A DNA stretch of 21,601 nt from Chloroflexota bacterium (GCA_003577005.1 QEUW01000081.1:1-21601); one strand, 5' to 3'. Positions 8,099 through 17,600 are shown, counted from the first letter of the stretch. The notes: generated by a model not told the origin, from the sequence alone. Numbers and translations are program-made.

Positions 8099-9187
8099 AT
8101 GAAAAGCCATACGCTTAGAGTAATAATTGGTTTGGGGCTACTCATCCTAGGTCTGGGGTACTGGCCCGTTGCCACCCCCACGATCCAGGCGCAACCATTT
8201 GATAGTTATTTGGACCCTTACAAGTTGAACAAGGTCACGCTGGCCGGTTCGCACAACACCTTTGAGAAAAAGGGGGAGTTTGAGTATCTCTATCATGCGT
8301 TCGACTATGTCTATCTCATGGAGATCGATGTGTGGGCCTACGCCAACAAGTGGTTCGTAATGCACGGAGAGGTCAATAACCCACTCAAATGGCCCACTCA
8401 CAATGACAACAACTGCCCTAAAAGCGGAAGGCCCGGCGCCCCGCGCAACCAGGACCTGCGCTCGTGCATCGAGGGCTTGCGCTACTGGCACGACCAGAAC
8501 CCCAACCACCCGTTGGTCATCGTCAAACTCGAACTCAAGAGCGGCTTTGTCGAACCCAACGACCCGGTGGACCTGGACAACCTGATCTCAGATTTGCGCA
8601 ACAACGGCCGCGGCGCCCGCATCCCCAAGGAGTGGATCTTCAAACCGGCGGACCTGATGTGCAAGAACCCGCCGTGGTGTACCGACAACTATGCCACGCC
8701 CGAAGATGCGGCGCAGGCCGACAACTGGCCCACTATGGCGCAATTGCGCGGGAAATTTATGTTTATCCTGGTGCCCGGCACGGCCTCCGACAGTGCGCCA
8801 GCAGAATATGTGGATGCCCTCCGCAGCGGCGTCTCACAGGTTGCCTTCCCTTCCGTCTTTATCAAGGGCGATGAAGACTCGCGGGTTGGCTACTATCGCA
8901 ACGCCGAGAAACAGAAGTGGAACGTCATTTTCGGTCTACAAGCCGGTCGCCTCGACACCGGTGAGATCCCCATCTCCCGCACCGACTGGATGGCGGCCAA
9001 CAACTTTCTGATCCTGGTGGATGATGCGTACCCGTGGCAAAATCTAGGCCAACCTGGCCCTGGCTTCGAACGGTTGCGGATGTTGAGCACCCGCTACAAA
9101 GCCAATGTCATCAGCACTGACCAGGAGAAATTGTGCCGGCGCTTTATCAAAATACGCGATACGGATCTGTGGCCTGTCTGCCAGTGA
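8099..9187 (+). CDS. Secreted PI-PLC-like (Ca2+-dependent phosphoinositide phospholipase C type) phosphodiesterase
   Basis: The protein has 362 residues. The ATG at 8099 follows GAGGA (8088-8092), and the longer frame from 7970 lacks a ribosome site. Residues 1-31 form a signal peptide ending 'TIQA', so the protein is exported. The catalytic barrel follows: 'LAGSHNTF' with His52, 'MEIDVWA' with Glu75 and Asp77 as likely metal ligands, and 'FVMHGE' with His89 as the second catalytic histidine. 'HPLVIVKLELKS' and 'LRGKFMFILVPG' are further barrel strands. This order fits bacterial PI-PLC-C1-type enzymes (Streptomyces Ca2+-dependent PLC) that cleave phosphoinositides or related phosphodiesters outside the cell. 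Three or more cysteines in the mature part could form disulfides. Substrate is not readable from the sequence. Confidence 0.85.
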   Translation: MKSHTLRVIIGLGLLILGLGYWPVATPTIQAQPFDSYLDPYKLNKVTLAGSHNTFEKKGEFEYLYHAFDYVYLMEIDVWAYANKWFVMHGEVNNPLKWPTHNDNNCPKSGRPGAPRNQDLRSCIEGLRYWHDQNPNHPLVIVKLELKSGFVEPNDPVDLDNLISDLRNNGRGARIPKEWIFKPADLMCKNPPWCTDNYATPEDAAQADNWPTMAQLRGKFMFILVPGTASDSAPAEYVDALRSGVSQVAFPSVFIKGDEDSRVGYYRNAEKQKWNVIFGLQAGRLDTGEIPISRTDWMAANNFLILVDDAYPWQNLGQPGPGFERLRMLSTRYKANVISTDQEKLCRRFIKIRDTDLWPVCQ

Positions 9188-9235
9188 CAAGAGTGGGTGA
9201 TTGGACCGTAGCCCAGGCCAATGGACCGCGCTCGG

Positions 9236-10159
9236 CTAAGGCAACGGCTCTTCAAACGTGGCGCTTGCTCTGGCATCCAGTGGTAGAACATCACGCGCCC
9301 GGCCAATATGAACCATGAACCAGGAGAGGTCATTGGTGCGCAACCCTTGAAGCACCCACCAGAGTTCCAGAGCGCCAGCGCGAAAACGAGCACGAGCCAG
9401 CGCCGCGGCAATCGCCGGGTAGGCAGGGATCATCCTGCGCAGAAAGCTCTCGCCATAGGTGTTGATGACCAGCGCAAAATCGACAGCCGGGTCTCCTACT
9501 TCGGCCACGCCAAAATCGATGACACCGCTGATCCGCCGTTCGACCGGGTCAAAGAGGATATGGTACGAAGCGAGATCGTTGTGGATCAGCGCCGGGGTGT
9601 AATCAAGCGACACGGTCCCATCGAGAACCGGCAAATAGAGCTGCTCGATCCATGCCTTTTGGTCAGCCCACAGGTAGGGATCGAGCAGTATGCGCGCCTC
9701 CTCATATTGTTGGCGAAGTTCGTCGATCGTGGGCGATAGAACCGGTCTCAGCGGCAGCGCAGCCAGCGCAGTGGCCGGGATCGTGTGCAGTTGGCGTAGA
9801 AAGGTAGCCAGTTCCGCCGCCAGCCGGTTCTGCATTGCTTCATCTTGACGGAGCAGCAGGTTCCGGTCGAGCGGCACACCAGCGAGAAAGGGATAGGCGA
9901 CGCAGTCATCCCCATGCCAGGCGAAGTGAGGCACAGCCAGGCTGACATAGGGGCGCACCGTCGCAAGAACGGCGCTCTCAGTGCGCAACGCCGCCTTTCC
10001 TGCTTCATTCTTGGCAAACCGAAAGGCTTGGAGACCGCCGTTATCTGGGACGATCACGACATCGTTCATCAGACCATCGCGGTTGATCCGCATGTGCGCG
10101 GGGTCTGCCTGAGGGAAGATAATAGCGATCCGTTCCAGATAGTGTGGTGGGATTTCCAT
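9236..10159 (-). CDS. APH-family phosphotransferase (aminoglycoside/choline kinase-like)
   Basis: The protein has 307 residues. The start at 10159 is chosen because an AGGA lies about 7 nt upstream, while the earlier in-frame ATG at 10207 lies inside a perfect palindrome. The kinase core is clear: 'ALIHNDLASYHILFD' is the Brenner-type catalytic loop with Asp195, and 'GVIDFGVAEVGDPAVDFA' is the metal-binding DFG-like motif (Asp215) with the following APH strand. In the loop, His200 takes the place of the usual Asn, a variant seen in some APH-like groups. 'EAGKAALRTESAVLATVRP' fits the N-lobe helix. Family members phosphorylate hydroxyls of aminoglycosides, macrolides, choline, homoserine and others. 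The gene stands alone and converges on the PLC gene, so resistance should not be assumed. Confidence 0.88.
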   Translation of the reverse strand: MEIPPHYLERIAIIFPQADPAHMRINRDGLMNDVVIVPDNGGLQAFRFAKNEAGKAALRTESAVLATVRPYVSLAVPHFAWHGDDCVAYPFLAGVPLDRNLLLRQDEAMQNRLAAELATFLRQLHTIPATALAALPLRPVLSPTIDELRQQYEEARILLDPYLWADQKAWIEQLYLPVLDGTVSLDYTPALIHNDLASYHILFDPVERRISGVIDFGVAEVGDPAVDFALVINTYGESFLRRMIPAYPAIAAALARARFRAGALELWWVLQGLRTNDLSWFMVHIGRARDVLPLDARASATFEEPLP

Positions 10160-10176
10160 AGGTCTATTCCTGCTGG

Positions 10177-10231
10177 TTGCCTGCCGTTCAGTAGAACAAG
10201 ATGGCATCTTGTTCTACTGAACGGCAGGCAA
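10177..10231. repeat. Perfect 27-bp inverted repeat with a 1-bp spacer (55-bp palindrome)
   Basis: Arm 10177-10203 is exactly complementary to 10205-10231 around a single G at 10204. Inner sequence reads AACAAGATG/CATCTTGTT. It lies between the tRNA promoter (10236) and the APH-like start (10159), within the leader of the latter. Neither strand has a U-tract after it. Such long arms without a spacer are uncommon in chromosomes because they form cruciforms and are unstable. Confidence 0.9.
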
Positions 10232-10235
10232 AGAT

Positions 10236-10264
10236 TTGACTTTTAGCAAAGCCTACGCTACAAT
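10236..10264 (+). promoter_or_regulatory. Sigma-70 promoter of the tRNA-Ala operon
   Basis: TTGACT (10236-10241), a 17-bp spacer and TACAAT (10259-10264) form a near-consensus promoter ending 19 bp before the first tRNA at 10284. A stable-RNA operon is expected to have such a strong promoter. Confidence 0.8.
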
Positions 10265-10283
10265 GTAATCTCGCCATGCGAAC

Positions 10284-10356
<73 letters not shown>

Positions 10357-10358
10357 CT

Positions 10359-10453
10359 GTAATTATGAATGGTGAATTGTTAATTGAGCACCGTGACTGG
10401 CTGGATTTCGTCATTAACAATTGATCATTTATAATTCACAATTGACAATTAAC
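10359..10453. repeat. Inverted pair of AT-rich heptameric repeats between the two tRNAs
   Basis: On the plus strand 10365-10385 is ATGAATG, GTGAATT, GTTAATT. On the minus strand 10453-10405 reads GTTAATT, GTCAATT, GTGAATT, ATAAATG, ATCAATT, GTTAATG, ACGAAAT without a break. The consensus is about GTNAATT. It fills nearly the whole 99-bp spacer between the tRNA genes, has much lower GC than its surroundings, and would be transcribed as a hairpin in the precursor. Confidence 0.9.
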
Positions 10454-10455
10454 CC

Positions 10456-10528
<73 letters not shown>

Positions 10529-10570
10529 CCTGCATTTGAAAGTTTTGACAGCGTCGTTTGGGTGCTGTGG

Positions 10571-10602
10571 AAACCCTTCCGGTAACGGAGGGGTTTTTGT
10601 TT
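10571..10602 (+). terminator. Rho-independent terminator of the tRNA operon
   Basis: Stem AAACCCTTCCG (10571-10581) pairs with CGGAGGGGTTT (10586-10596) through a GTAA loop, with one G:U pair. It runs into TTTTTGTTT (10594-10602). It is 42 bp after the second tRNA and 45 bp before rph. Confidence 0.88.
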
Positions 10603-10647
10603 AGCCCTGTCTTCGGCCAGTACCCTACAAAAGAAAGGTGGCCCCAC

Positions 10648-11364
10648 ATGACCGTGTCTGCCCGTCTACCCGACGAACTCCGCCCCGTTCGCTTTGACCT
10701 TGACTACGTAATGTACCCGGAAGGTTCGGTCTTGATCTCCACCGGCAACACACGGGTCTTGTGCAACGCCACCGTGCAGGAGACACTGCCGCCCTGGCTC
10801 AGGTACTCGAAAAAGCGCCACGGCTGGGTGACAGCCGAATATGCCATGCTTCCTCGCAGCACTGCCCAACGCAACGACCGTGAGGTCATGTTCCCCAAAG
10901 GGCGGACCCAGGAGATCCAGCGGCTGATCGCCCGGAGTTTGCGCGGCGCCGTCGATCTGGAAAAGCTGGGCGAACGCCAGATTGTAATAGACTGCGATGT
11001 GATCCAGGCGGACGGCGGCACACGCACCGCTGCCATCACCGGCGGCTTTGTGGCGCTTGCCCTCGCCATCAGGCGGTTGGAGCAACGCGGGCTGGCCGAG
11101 CCGGGTGTACTCGTCCAGCCGGTTGCAGCGGTTAGCGTCGGCCTGGTCGACGGCCAGGCATTCCTCGACCTCGATTATGAACTAGACCTCAAGGCCGATG
11201 TCGATATGAACGTGGTCATGACCGGCGATGGCCGTTTTGTCGAGGTTCAGGGCACCGCCGAAGGGCAACCCTTCAATCGCACGGCGCTCAATGCCATGCT
11301 CACCCTCGCCGAAACTGGAATCAGACAGTTGCTCCAGGCCCAGGCCGATGCGCTGGCCGATTAG
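10648..11364 (+). CDS. rph: Ribonuclease PH
   Basis: The protein has 238 residues, the usual family length, starting at the ATG after AAAGGTGG (10635-10641 region). RNase PH is a phosphate-dependent 3'-5' exonuclease that trims tRNA precursors and forms a hexameric ring. Visible motifs are 'DELRPVRF' at the N-terminus, '[11 protein letters not shown]', '[14 protein letters not shown]', '[15 protein letters not shown]' with Arg86 for phosphate, '[19 protein letters not shown]' with Arg126, and '[20 protein letters not shown]' with the acidic metal site. The protein is complete. It lies directly downstream of two tRNA genes lacking encoded CCA, whose 3' ends need its type of activity. Read-through of the weakly separated terminator could co-express them, though this is inference. 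Confidence 0.97.
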   Translation: MTVSARLPDELRPVRFDLDYVMYPEGSVLISTGNTRVLCNATVQETLPPWLRYSKKRHGWVTAEYAMLPRSTAQRNDREVMFPKGRTQEIQRLIARSLRGAVDLEKLGERQIVIDCDVIQADGGTRTAAITGGFVALALAIRRLEQRGLAEPGVLVQPVAAVSVGLVDGQAFLDLDYELDLKADVDMNVVMTGDGRFVEVQGTAEGQPFNRTALNAMLTLAETGIRQLLQAQADALAD

Positions 11365-11385
11365 CAATTGCCAATTGCCAATTGT
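11365..11385. repeat. Short heptameric repeat directly after rph
   Basis: CAATTGC, CAATTGC, CAATTGT begin at the first base after the rph stop codon. Read in a shifted phase as GCCAATT, GCCAATT, GTTAACG they fit the same GNNAATT class as the repeat between the tRNAs. It occupies the gap between convergent rph and the DUF58 gene (stop at 11401). No terminator is seen there. Confidence 0.75.
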
Positions 11386-11400
11386 TAACGGGTTCTGGCA

Positions 11401-12708
11401 TTATCCAGGGATCGAAATTGTACGCGAACGGGTCGTGTGCGCCGGGTGAGCAAGCGAGCGGTCGATAGGATCTGTACGCGTGATGATGTAAGTTGGAATG
11501 CCCGCAGCTTCCAACTCCACGTAGAGTGGGCCATAATCTGTGGCCCGGCCAAAGGTGGAGCCATCCACGACAATTGCTACGCTGTTGACCCCGCGACGCT
11601 GCAACTGATGAAGCGCCAACGCCCACGCCGGGTTTGGGTCCGGGCTGATGGCTATCACTGTGTCGTTCCGGTTAAGCCGGCCACCATCCGTGGCGATCAG
11701 GTTGGCAAACGGGAACGAGCCCTGCGCCTCCACCACAGCCAGCGCTTCGAGCATCTTGTTCAGCTGGCGTTCGCCGCGATCCGCTTGCAGGAACTCGCGC
11801 GTGCGCCCGTGACAGCTCATACCGACGGCGCGGTTGCGGTTGAGAAAGTAGCGCCCCAAACTTGCTCCCACGACAATGGTATATTCGGTCGTCACTGGGG
11901 GCAGCTCCAGCGCAGCATTCTGACGGCGACGGGTGTGGAGCGCAAACAGACCCGGTTCGGGTGGCTCCGGCGTCCACGGCATGGCGCCTTCGACCTCGCG
12001 GTAGAGGTCGAGATAGATCCAGATATCGGCCGTGGGGTCCAACTCGAATTCCTTCGACATAAGCCGCCGCGCCCGTGCAGTGGAGGGCCAGTGGATCCGG
12101 TTCAGGCTATCGCCCTGGACATATTCGCGCACCGTCGAGACGTTGCTGGTGATCTCGTTGGTGCGCCGGTGGCGCGCCTCGCCCCCTGAAAGATCTGAGA
12201 TCGACGGCTCAAACGAGGTGATCTCGACCGTCAGCGGATAGACGGTGAGATAATTCGTGCGTATCAGTTCCTGTTTGGCGTCGAAGATGCCCAATGGGTC
12301 GCCGCTGCGCAAGATGATCGGCCCCAACCGGAACCGGCCTCGCTGCGTGCAAAGCGTCTTGACCTGCCAGCGTTGGGTACCTTGCCGCCCCAGGCTATTG
12401 ACGACACGGCTGGCCGCGTGCCACGGGAGGGTCGAGCGGTCTTCGATCTCCAACCAGAGCTTGGGCCAGGCGCTGCGGTTGCTGATCTCAAACTGTTCCT
12501 CGGCAAACTGTCCTACCTGGCTGCGCTGGGTGCGGGTAAACCGTCGCAGCCCCACGGCGCGCAGGCTCAGGCGCGACCAGAGATAGCTGAGCGTGAGAAC
12601 AGCAGTGAGCAGGTAGGCCAGGTTGTAGGCAAGGTCACGGCCGCTGTTAAAGGCCAGAATCCAGGCAACAGCAACGGCAATGAGCAGAAATATCAGACGA
12701 GAAGACAT
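11401..12708 (-). CDS. DUF58 domain protein, MoxR partner
   Basis: The protein has 435 residues. The ATG at 12708 is preferred because an earlier in-frame ATG at 12747 lies in a heptamer repeat; neither has a strong ribosome site. Residues about 5-45 hold two membrane helices. A beta-rich region of about 120 residues follows, then the family signature '[20 protein letters not shown]' and 'MSKEFE' at about 194-221, and a von Willebrand-like beta/alpha tail ('DIWIYLDLY', '[11 protein letters not shown]'). DUF58 proteins are membrane proteins encoded next to MoxR ATPases, which are thought to act as their chaperones. The gene is the second of a minus-strand pair with MoxR (stop 12790). The usual extra members (vWA, transglutaminase) are absent from the window. 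Confidence 0.93.
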   Translation of the reverse strand: MSSRLIFLLIAVAVAWILAFNSGRDLAYNLAYLLTAVLTLSYLWSRLSLRAVGLRRFTRTQRSQVGQFAEEQFEISNRSAWPKLWLEIEDRSTLPWHAASRVVNSLGRQGTQRWQVKTLCTQRGRFRLGPIILRSGDPLGIFDAKQELIRTNYLTVYPLTVEITSFEPSISDLSGGEARHRRTNEITSNVSTVREYVQGDSLNRIHWPSTARARRLMSKEFELDPTADIWIYLDLYREVEGAMPWTPEPPEPGLFALHTRRRQNAALELPPVTTEYTIVVGASLGRYFLNRNRAVGMSCHGRTREFLQADRGERQLNKMLEALAVVEAQGSFPFANLIATDGGRLNRNDTVIAISPDPNPAWALALHQLQRRGVNSVAIVVDGSTFGRATDYGPLYVELEAAGIPTYIITRTDPIDRSLAHPAHTTRSRTISIPG

Positions 12709-12721
12709 AGACGGTCTGAAT

Positions 12722-12788
12722 GCGTAATGCGTGATGTGTGATCTCAACTTCGTTGTACGGATTACGGATTACGGATCACGCATCACGC
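12722..12788. repeat. Inverted pair of heptameric repeats between moxR and the DUF58 gene
   Basis: On the plus strand 12722-12742 is GCGTAAT, GCGTGAT, GTGTGAT. On the minus strand 12788-12761 reads GCGTGAT, GCGTGAT, CCGTAAT, CCGTAAT. The arms 12729-12743 and 12774-12788 pair over 15 bp with one wobble and a 30-nt loop. It begins 2 bp downstream of the moxR stop, so it separates the two genes of the same transcript and could alter expression of the second one. Confidence 0.9.
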
Positions 12789-12789
12789 T

Positions 12790-13743
12790 CTACCGGATGC
12801 GCGCCCGCGCCCCTGGCACCGGGGTGTGGCGGAGCGCATCTTCGATCACCTGGCGGGCGTTGACGTTCTTGATACGCGCCGACGGGCTGACGATCAGCCG
12901 GTGCGCCAGCGTTGGTTCGGCCAACAACTTGATGTCGTCGGGGATCACATAGTCGCGGCCTTCCATAGCCGCCCAGGCGCGCGAGGTGGCGAAGAGGGCC
13001 AGGCTGCCACGCGGGCTGGCGCCCAAATAGATGTCGGGGTGGTCACGGGTGGTCGTCACCAGATCGACAATGTAACCTTTGACCAATTCGTCAACATAGA
13101 CGGTACGCACTGCCCGCTGCGCCTCGACCAGTTCATCCACGCTCACCACCTGCTCCAAATCTTCAATCGGGTGGTGGTCGGACTGGCGGCTGAGTACATC
13201 CACCTCATGGGCCTTGGTGGGGTAACCCAGGTGGATGCGCATCAAGAAGCGGTCCACCTGTGCTTCGGGCAGGGGGAAGGTGCCTTCATACTCGATCGGG
13301 TTTTGTGTCGCCAACACCAGAAAAGGGCGGGGGATCGGGTGGGTGACGCCATCGACGGTTAATTGGCGTTCTTCCATCGCTTCGAGCAGGGCCGATTGGG
13401 TCTTGGGTGTTGCGCGGTTGATCTCATCGGTCAGCACGATCTGCGCCATAATCGGGCCGGGGCGGAACTCGAATTCCTGTGTCTTCTGGTTGTAAATGCT
13501 GACGCCGGTCACGTCGCTGGGCAACATGTCGGGTGTGAACTGGATGCGGCGGAAGCTACAGCCGACGCTGCGGGCAATCGCACGCGCCAGCATCGTCTTG
13601 CCGACACCCGGCACATCCTCGATCAGCAGGTGGCCTTCGCACAGGAGCGCCAACAGCGTCATGCGCACCTCATTTTGTTTCCCTACAATGACCCGCTGGA
13701 CATTGTCCAACACTCGTTCGGCCACAGTCTGCACGATTCTCAT
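12790..13743 (-). CDS. MoxR-family AAA+ ATPase
   Basis: The protein has 317 residues, the normal length. The ATG at 13743 follows GAGGTG a few bases upstream. Walker A is 'DVPGVGKT' (43-50), Walker B 'IVLTDEINR' (102-110) and sensor 1 '[23 protein letters not shown]' (144-166), with the arginine and lid region '[18 protein letters not shown]' near the C-terminal domain. MoxR ATPases are cytosolic chaperones for metallo- or membrane-protein maturation, often of vWA and DUF58 partners. Here it is followed by DUF58 at 12708. A 23-bp stem repeat lies just upstream of the start. Confidence 0.96.
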   Translation of the reverse strand: MRIVQTVAERVLDNVQRVIVGKQNEVRMTLLALLCEGHLLIEDVPGVGKTMLARAIARSVGCSFRRIQFTPDMLPSDVTGVSIYNQKTQEFEFRPGPIMAQIVLTDEINRATPKTQSALLEAMEERQLTVDGVTHPIPRPFLVLATQNPIEYEGTFPLPEAQVDRFLMRIHLGYPTKAHEVDVLSRQSDHHPIEDLEQVVSVDELVEAQRAVRTVYVDELVKGYIVDLVTTTRDHPDIYLGASPRGSLALFATSRAWAAMEGRDYVIPDDIKLLAEPTLAHRLIVSPSARIKNVNARQVIEDALRHTPVPGARARIR

Positions 13744-13767
13744 GCATCACCTCGTTAAATGAAAACA

Positions 13768-13849
13768 GACAATGGATGATAGACGATGGACGACAGACAA
13801 TAGTGTACAGGCTATTGTCTGTCGTCCATCGTCTACAGTCGATCATCCA
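13768..13849. repeat. Inverted pair of heptameric repeats (GACGATG type), arms differ by one unit
   Basis: The left arm on the plus strand (13768 on) is GACAATG, GATGATA, GACGATG, GACGACA, GACAATA. The right arm on the minus strand is the same series with one extra unit. Inner arms 13781-13803 and 13812-13834 match perfectly for 23 bp over an 8-nt loop. Outer arms 13773-13780 and 13842-13849 match too, with 7 extra bases (13835-13841) only on the right. The rest of 13744-14039 shows no gene and no strong promoter. Confidence 0.9.
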
Positions 13850-14039
13850 ACACATCGATTTTTGCCGGAATGATAACTCTTACACAATAGAAGATTTTCA
13901 TCCAAAAATGTGTACGCCATCGTACAAACAGATCGCATAAACGGTGCGATTGCAGTTTTCACCACAGAACCGCCAGCGTTTGGCGACTATAATTGCTGGA
14001 ACAGCGCACAACACTAGCACAACATGCTCGCGTTCGGCT

Positions 14040-14483
14040 TTACCCACTCTGCGGATACAAGATCATCTGTGTACACCGGAAGAGGGCCAGGGTCTGGCTC
14101 TCCCCATCGTAAATCGTGGCGTCCCATACTTGCGTACGCCTGCCCCGGTGGATCAATGTGGCGACAGCGCGAATTACGCCATTGGTCGCCGTCCGCAGAA
14201 AATTGCTCTTGAGTTCGATGGTCGTGAAGCTATGCGCCCCTTCTGGCAGGTTGGCCAGACAGCCAAAACCACAGGCGGTGTCGGCTAACGTAACAACCGC
14301 ACCGGCGTGGAGATAGCCATTGGCTGCCATGTGCTGCGGCAGAATAGTCATTTGCAACGTCAACGAACCGGGGCTCAGTTCTACCAGTTCTAGATCCAGA
14401 TGGCCGGGCAATCCTCCCTGTAGCCGCCGCACGAGCGTGGCGTACAGGTTGGCCGGCAACTGGGATGATTGCGGTTGGCTCAT
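14040..14483 (-). CDS. PaaI-type hotdog thioesterase
   Basis: The protein has 147 residues and is a single hotdog domain. 'NGYLHAGAVVTLADTACGFGC' holds the family H-x-G motif (His59, Gly61) and Asp68 at the start of the central helix, matching the PaaI/YbgC-related catalytic pattern. 'HSFTTIELKSNFLRTA' and 'RAVATLIHRGRRTQVWDATIYD' are the following strands. Such enzymes hydrolyse acyl-CoA esters (aryl or medium-chain) as dimers or tetramers in the cytosol. No phenylacetate genes are nearby, so the substrate is unknown. It is divergent from the large glycosidase-like gene and has its own candidate promoter. Confidence 0.88.
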   Translation of the reverse strand: MSQPQSSQLPANLYATLVRRLQGGLPGHLDLELVELSPGSLTLQMTILPQHMAANGYLHAGAVVTLADTACGFGCLANLPEGAHSFTTIELKSNFLRTATNGVIRAVATLIHRGRRTQVWDATIYDGESQTLALFRCTQMILYPQSG

Positions 14484-14518
14484 AATGCGTGGCAGGCTCT
14501 CTCTTGAATCGTTAGCTT

Positions 14519-14547
14519 ACGATACCCCAATTATTGGATCTCGGCAA
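14519..14547 (-). promoter_or_regulatory. Candidate promoter of the thioesterase gene
   Basis: On the minus strand TTGCCG (14542-14547), a 17-bp spacer and TATCGT (14519-14524) match 4 of 6 bases each to the consensus, about 35 bp before the start at 14483. Confidence 0.35.
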
Positions 14548-14610
14548 GAACCGGCAACCCGTTGCGCACATCTTCATCACAGACCGCCACACCCGGCAAC
14601 GCCCGTCAGT

Positions 14611-14638
14611 TCGACAAGTCATCTAAACATGCTATAAT
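14611..14638 (+). promoter_or_regulatory. Promoter of the glycosidase-like gene
   Basis: TCGACA (14611-14616) is 5/6 to the -35 consensus. After a 16-bp spacer comes TATAAT (14633-14638), a perfect -10. Transcription would start near 14645, 36 nt before the ATG at 14681. Confidence 0.75.
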
Positions 14639-14680
14639 AGCGGAAATAGTGGCAGCAAGCGGAAGTTGAGGCGAACTGGA

Positions 14681-17600
14681 ATGGAATTGCACGAATACCC
14701 GCGACCGGCCAACGACACGGGCATCGGCGTACACTGGTGCCCAGGGTATGCAACCGCCGTGGGCATGAACCGCATCCGCGAATTCTGGCTCCCCGAACTC
14801 AAAGCGATGGGCGTCAAGTGGGTCAAAATCTTCAACCACGACGGCGCCCTCGATTTTGCCGAGTTATTGTTGGCTGAAGGGCTGATGCCGGTTGTGCGCA
14901 TCTACCGCCCAACGCCCAACCCGAGCCGGCTGGGGGTCAAGGAAGTCGTTCAGATCGACGCCTTTCTGCGCAGCGGTGTGCGGTATTTTGAGTTTAACAG
15001 CGAACCCGACCAGGATTCGGAATGGCGTGGGGGCCGCGTCCCTGCCAACGGCATCGACCTGGTGGTGGAAAACACAATAGCGAACCTCGAAATCATTCTT
15101 GAGCGAGGCGGGATGCCGGGGATACCGGCGGTCTCCAATGGCAGCCGGTGGGATCTGGTGGGGAAGATTGTCGCCCACGGTCGCAAAGACCTCTTCAACG
15201 GCCCTATCTGGCAGGCGGTGCATAATTTTTCGCGCAACCGCCCGTTGGACTATCCCTACGATATCGGCAATCAAGAGGGTGCGGCCTACACCTACCGCTT
15301 TTATCAGGTGGTCCTCAATGAGAATTGGGGCGACAATGCCTGGCGAGGCCGTACACTCGAAGATGTCAACCGCCTGCGCCGCGACCGCTGTGCGCCCGGC
15401 GCCACGACCACCGATGACCCGGCCTGTTGGCTGGCCTACGAATACTTTGACGCCCGCAACCGCAATCACCTCGGCCGCAGCCTGCCCATTCTCTCGACCG
15501 AGTGTGGCTATCTTATTGGCGAAGACGTCGATCCTCGTTACCCCGCCACCACGCCCGACCTCCACATGGCGCAGACGCTGGAGGCCTGCCGGATCATGAT
15601 GGGGACGAGCCAGCGTTTCAAAGCGGCGCCCGATTACTTTTTTTGCACCGCCTTTTGGCTCGTAGCCAACGCCCAACTCGGCAGCACCAGCCCCTGGTGG
15701 GAAAATCATGCCTGGTACAGCGAGCGCTGGCCCGGCGGCGCCCTGCCCATCGTCTGGGCGCTCAAGGCCGAACCTAAGGTCGCACGCCGGCCCCAGGCAG
15801 TGGAACAGGGCGAATTGGTCACGCTGTTGGGGACGGTGGCCCACGCTGGCGACAATCGCATCGTCGTCGTGGAGCGCAACGGCGTCGAACGGGCGCGGGT
15901 GGAACTGGATGCCCAAAGCCGTTATCGGGTCCCTGGTCTCCTGCCCGGCAACTATCTTGTACGCCTGCAGGGGACAGAGACAGCACAACCGGTCGAACTT
16001 GCCCCCGGCCGGCGTGAGGTAGTCTTGCACCTGGATGGCGCCCCTCCTGCCAGCACGGCCAGCCGCAGCCAGATCAGCGGCACGGTGCGCGGCGGCTGTG
16101 GCGCCGTCGTGAGCCTGGTGCGCAGCGACGACGGCCAGGAATGGGTGACCATGGCGCGCAACGATGGCTCGTTCCGCTTTGTGGACCTGCCGGCCGGTCG
16201 CTACAGCCTGCGCGTCAACCCCGATGGTAGCCGCGTCGATGATGTGGTACTCGATGGCACCAATCAACGCACGGTCAATCTGGCCGTCTCCGGCTGGGGA
16301 TACACCATCCGCCCGTTGGAAAGTCTAAACGTTGGCTCGATCTACTGTAGCGTTGAAGGGCAGAAAAATGTCACGGTTCAGATCCATTCAGGCGATTGGA
16401 GCAGCGAACCGGTGCAGACTGGCCCCATACCCGAGATCAGCCCCTATGCCTGCGAAATTGGCCCGCTCGACGGCGGCCACTATATCGTGACGGTCGATGG
16501 CCTCACCGATGAAACAGGCAAAAACATACAACTGGAAGCGCGTGTGCATGTAGATAAAAAACGACCACCGCTGGTAGAATTTGTCTCCAGCCGCATAACT
16601 CCGGATGCTGAGTTGGCCCGCTCAAGCATCACCGGCCGTCTGATCGGTGGACTGCCGACCGGTGAAACCCTCGTCCTGCGTCTCACGGATAGCCGGGCGC
16701 AGACTCGCGACCAGGAACTGGCTGAAGACAGTACTTTCTCTTTTACAGGTCTGCCAGCCGGTCTCTATGCGCTCGAAGTGGTCGATCACCCCGAGATCGA
16801 AGGTGTGGACGAGCTCACACTTGACGGCCAAAACCAGGTGATGGTCGAGTTGATAGCGCCGCTCCGTCCCCTGGCGACCGCAACTGCAGTCGCGGCTCAC
16901 AGCGTGATCACCGCGCTGGCCCCCCATGCCGCCGGTCAGAATGCGCGCCTAACCGATGCACTGGGCAATGAGTGGAATCAGGTCGTCAGCCACGATGATC
17001 GTGTCGTCTTTGCCGCCTTGCCGGCTGGCGTCTATACACTCACCATCGACCCTGGGTATCACCAGTCTGACCTCAAGGCGGATGGGGTCACCGGTCTGGA
17101 AGTGCTCTTTGCCGAACTGCTCCCCGCCTGGGTGGCTGAAGTGGCAAACGCCGGTTCGATGCCAGGCTATAGCATTGTGCGCGTCGAGGTGGAAGGTAAG
17201 ACCGACCTGCCTGTTCATATCTGGAAAGAAGAGTGGGAAGGGATGATGCGGCGCACCGGCAGCAAACCCGAATATGGCCCGCACGCCCTCGAATTCAGCC
17301 CACTCGGCCCCGGCCACTATGTGATCGAGCCGGAAGGGCTTGGCGTCTGGACCGATGTCACCCTCACCGGGTTAGAGACTGTGTGGGTCCACTTCCGACA
17401 CAGCACAACGCCAGCCGCCCCCAATATTGTACGCCCTTGCGCCGCAAAAACTCAACCCGCCACAGCCGCCACCCCCGCAGCGGATGCGCCACTGCCCTAC
17501 CTTTTTGTGGCGACGCCGCCCGATGATGCCGCCAAGTTGATCGAGTTGTTGCGTTACGTTGCCGGGGTACGCCCCATGATCGGCAATGACCTGGAAGAGG

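Noticed and set aside
6734..10159. An antibiotic-resistance island (CPT-like plus APH-like genes)
   Set aside because: The genes are not co-oriented, no mobile genes flank them, and the CPT-like protein lacks the catalytic Asp, so resistance is not supported.
12826..13362. Plus-strand frame of 178 codons
   Set aside because: Antisense to moxR, which has clear Walker motifs.
14864..16267. Long minus-strand frame of 467 codons
   Set aside because: Antisense to the glycosidase-like gene; Ala/Gly/His-rich composition without any domain pattern.
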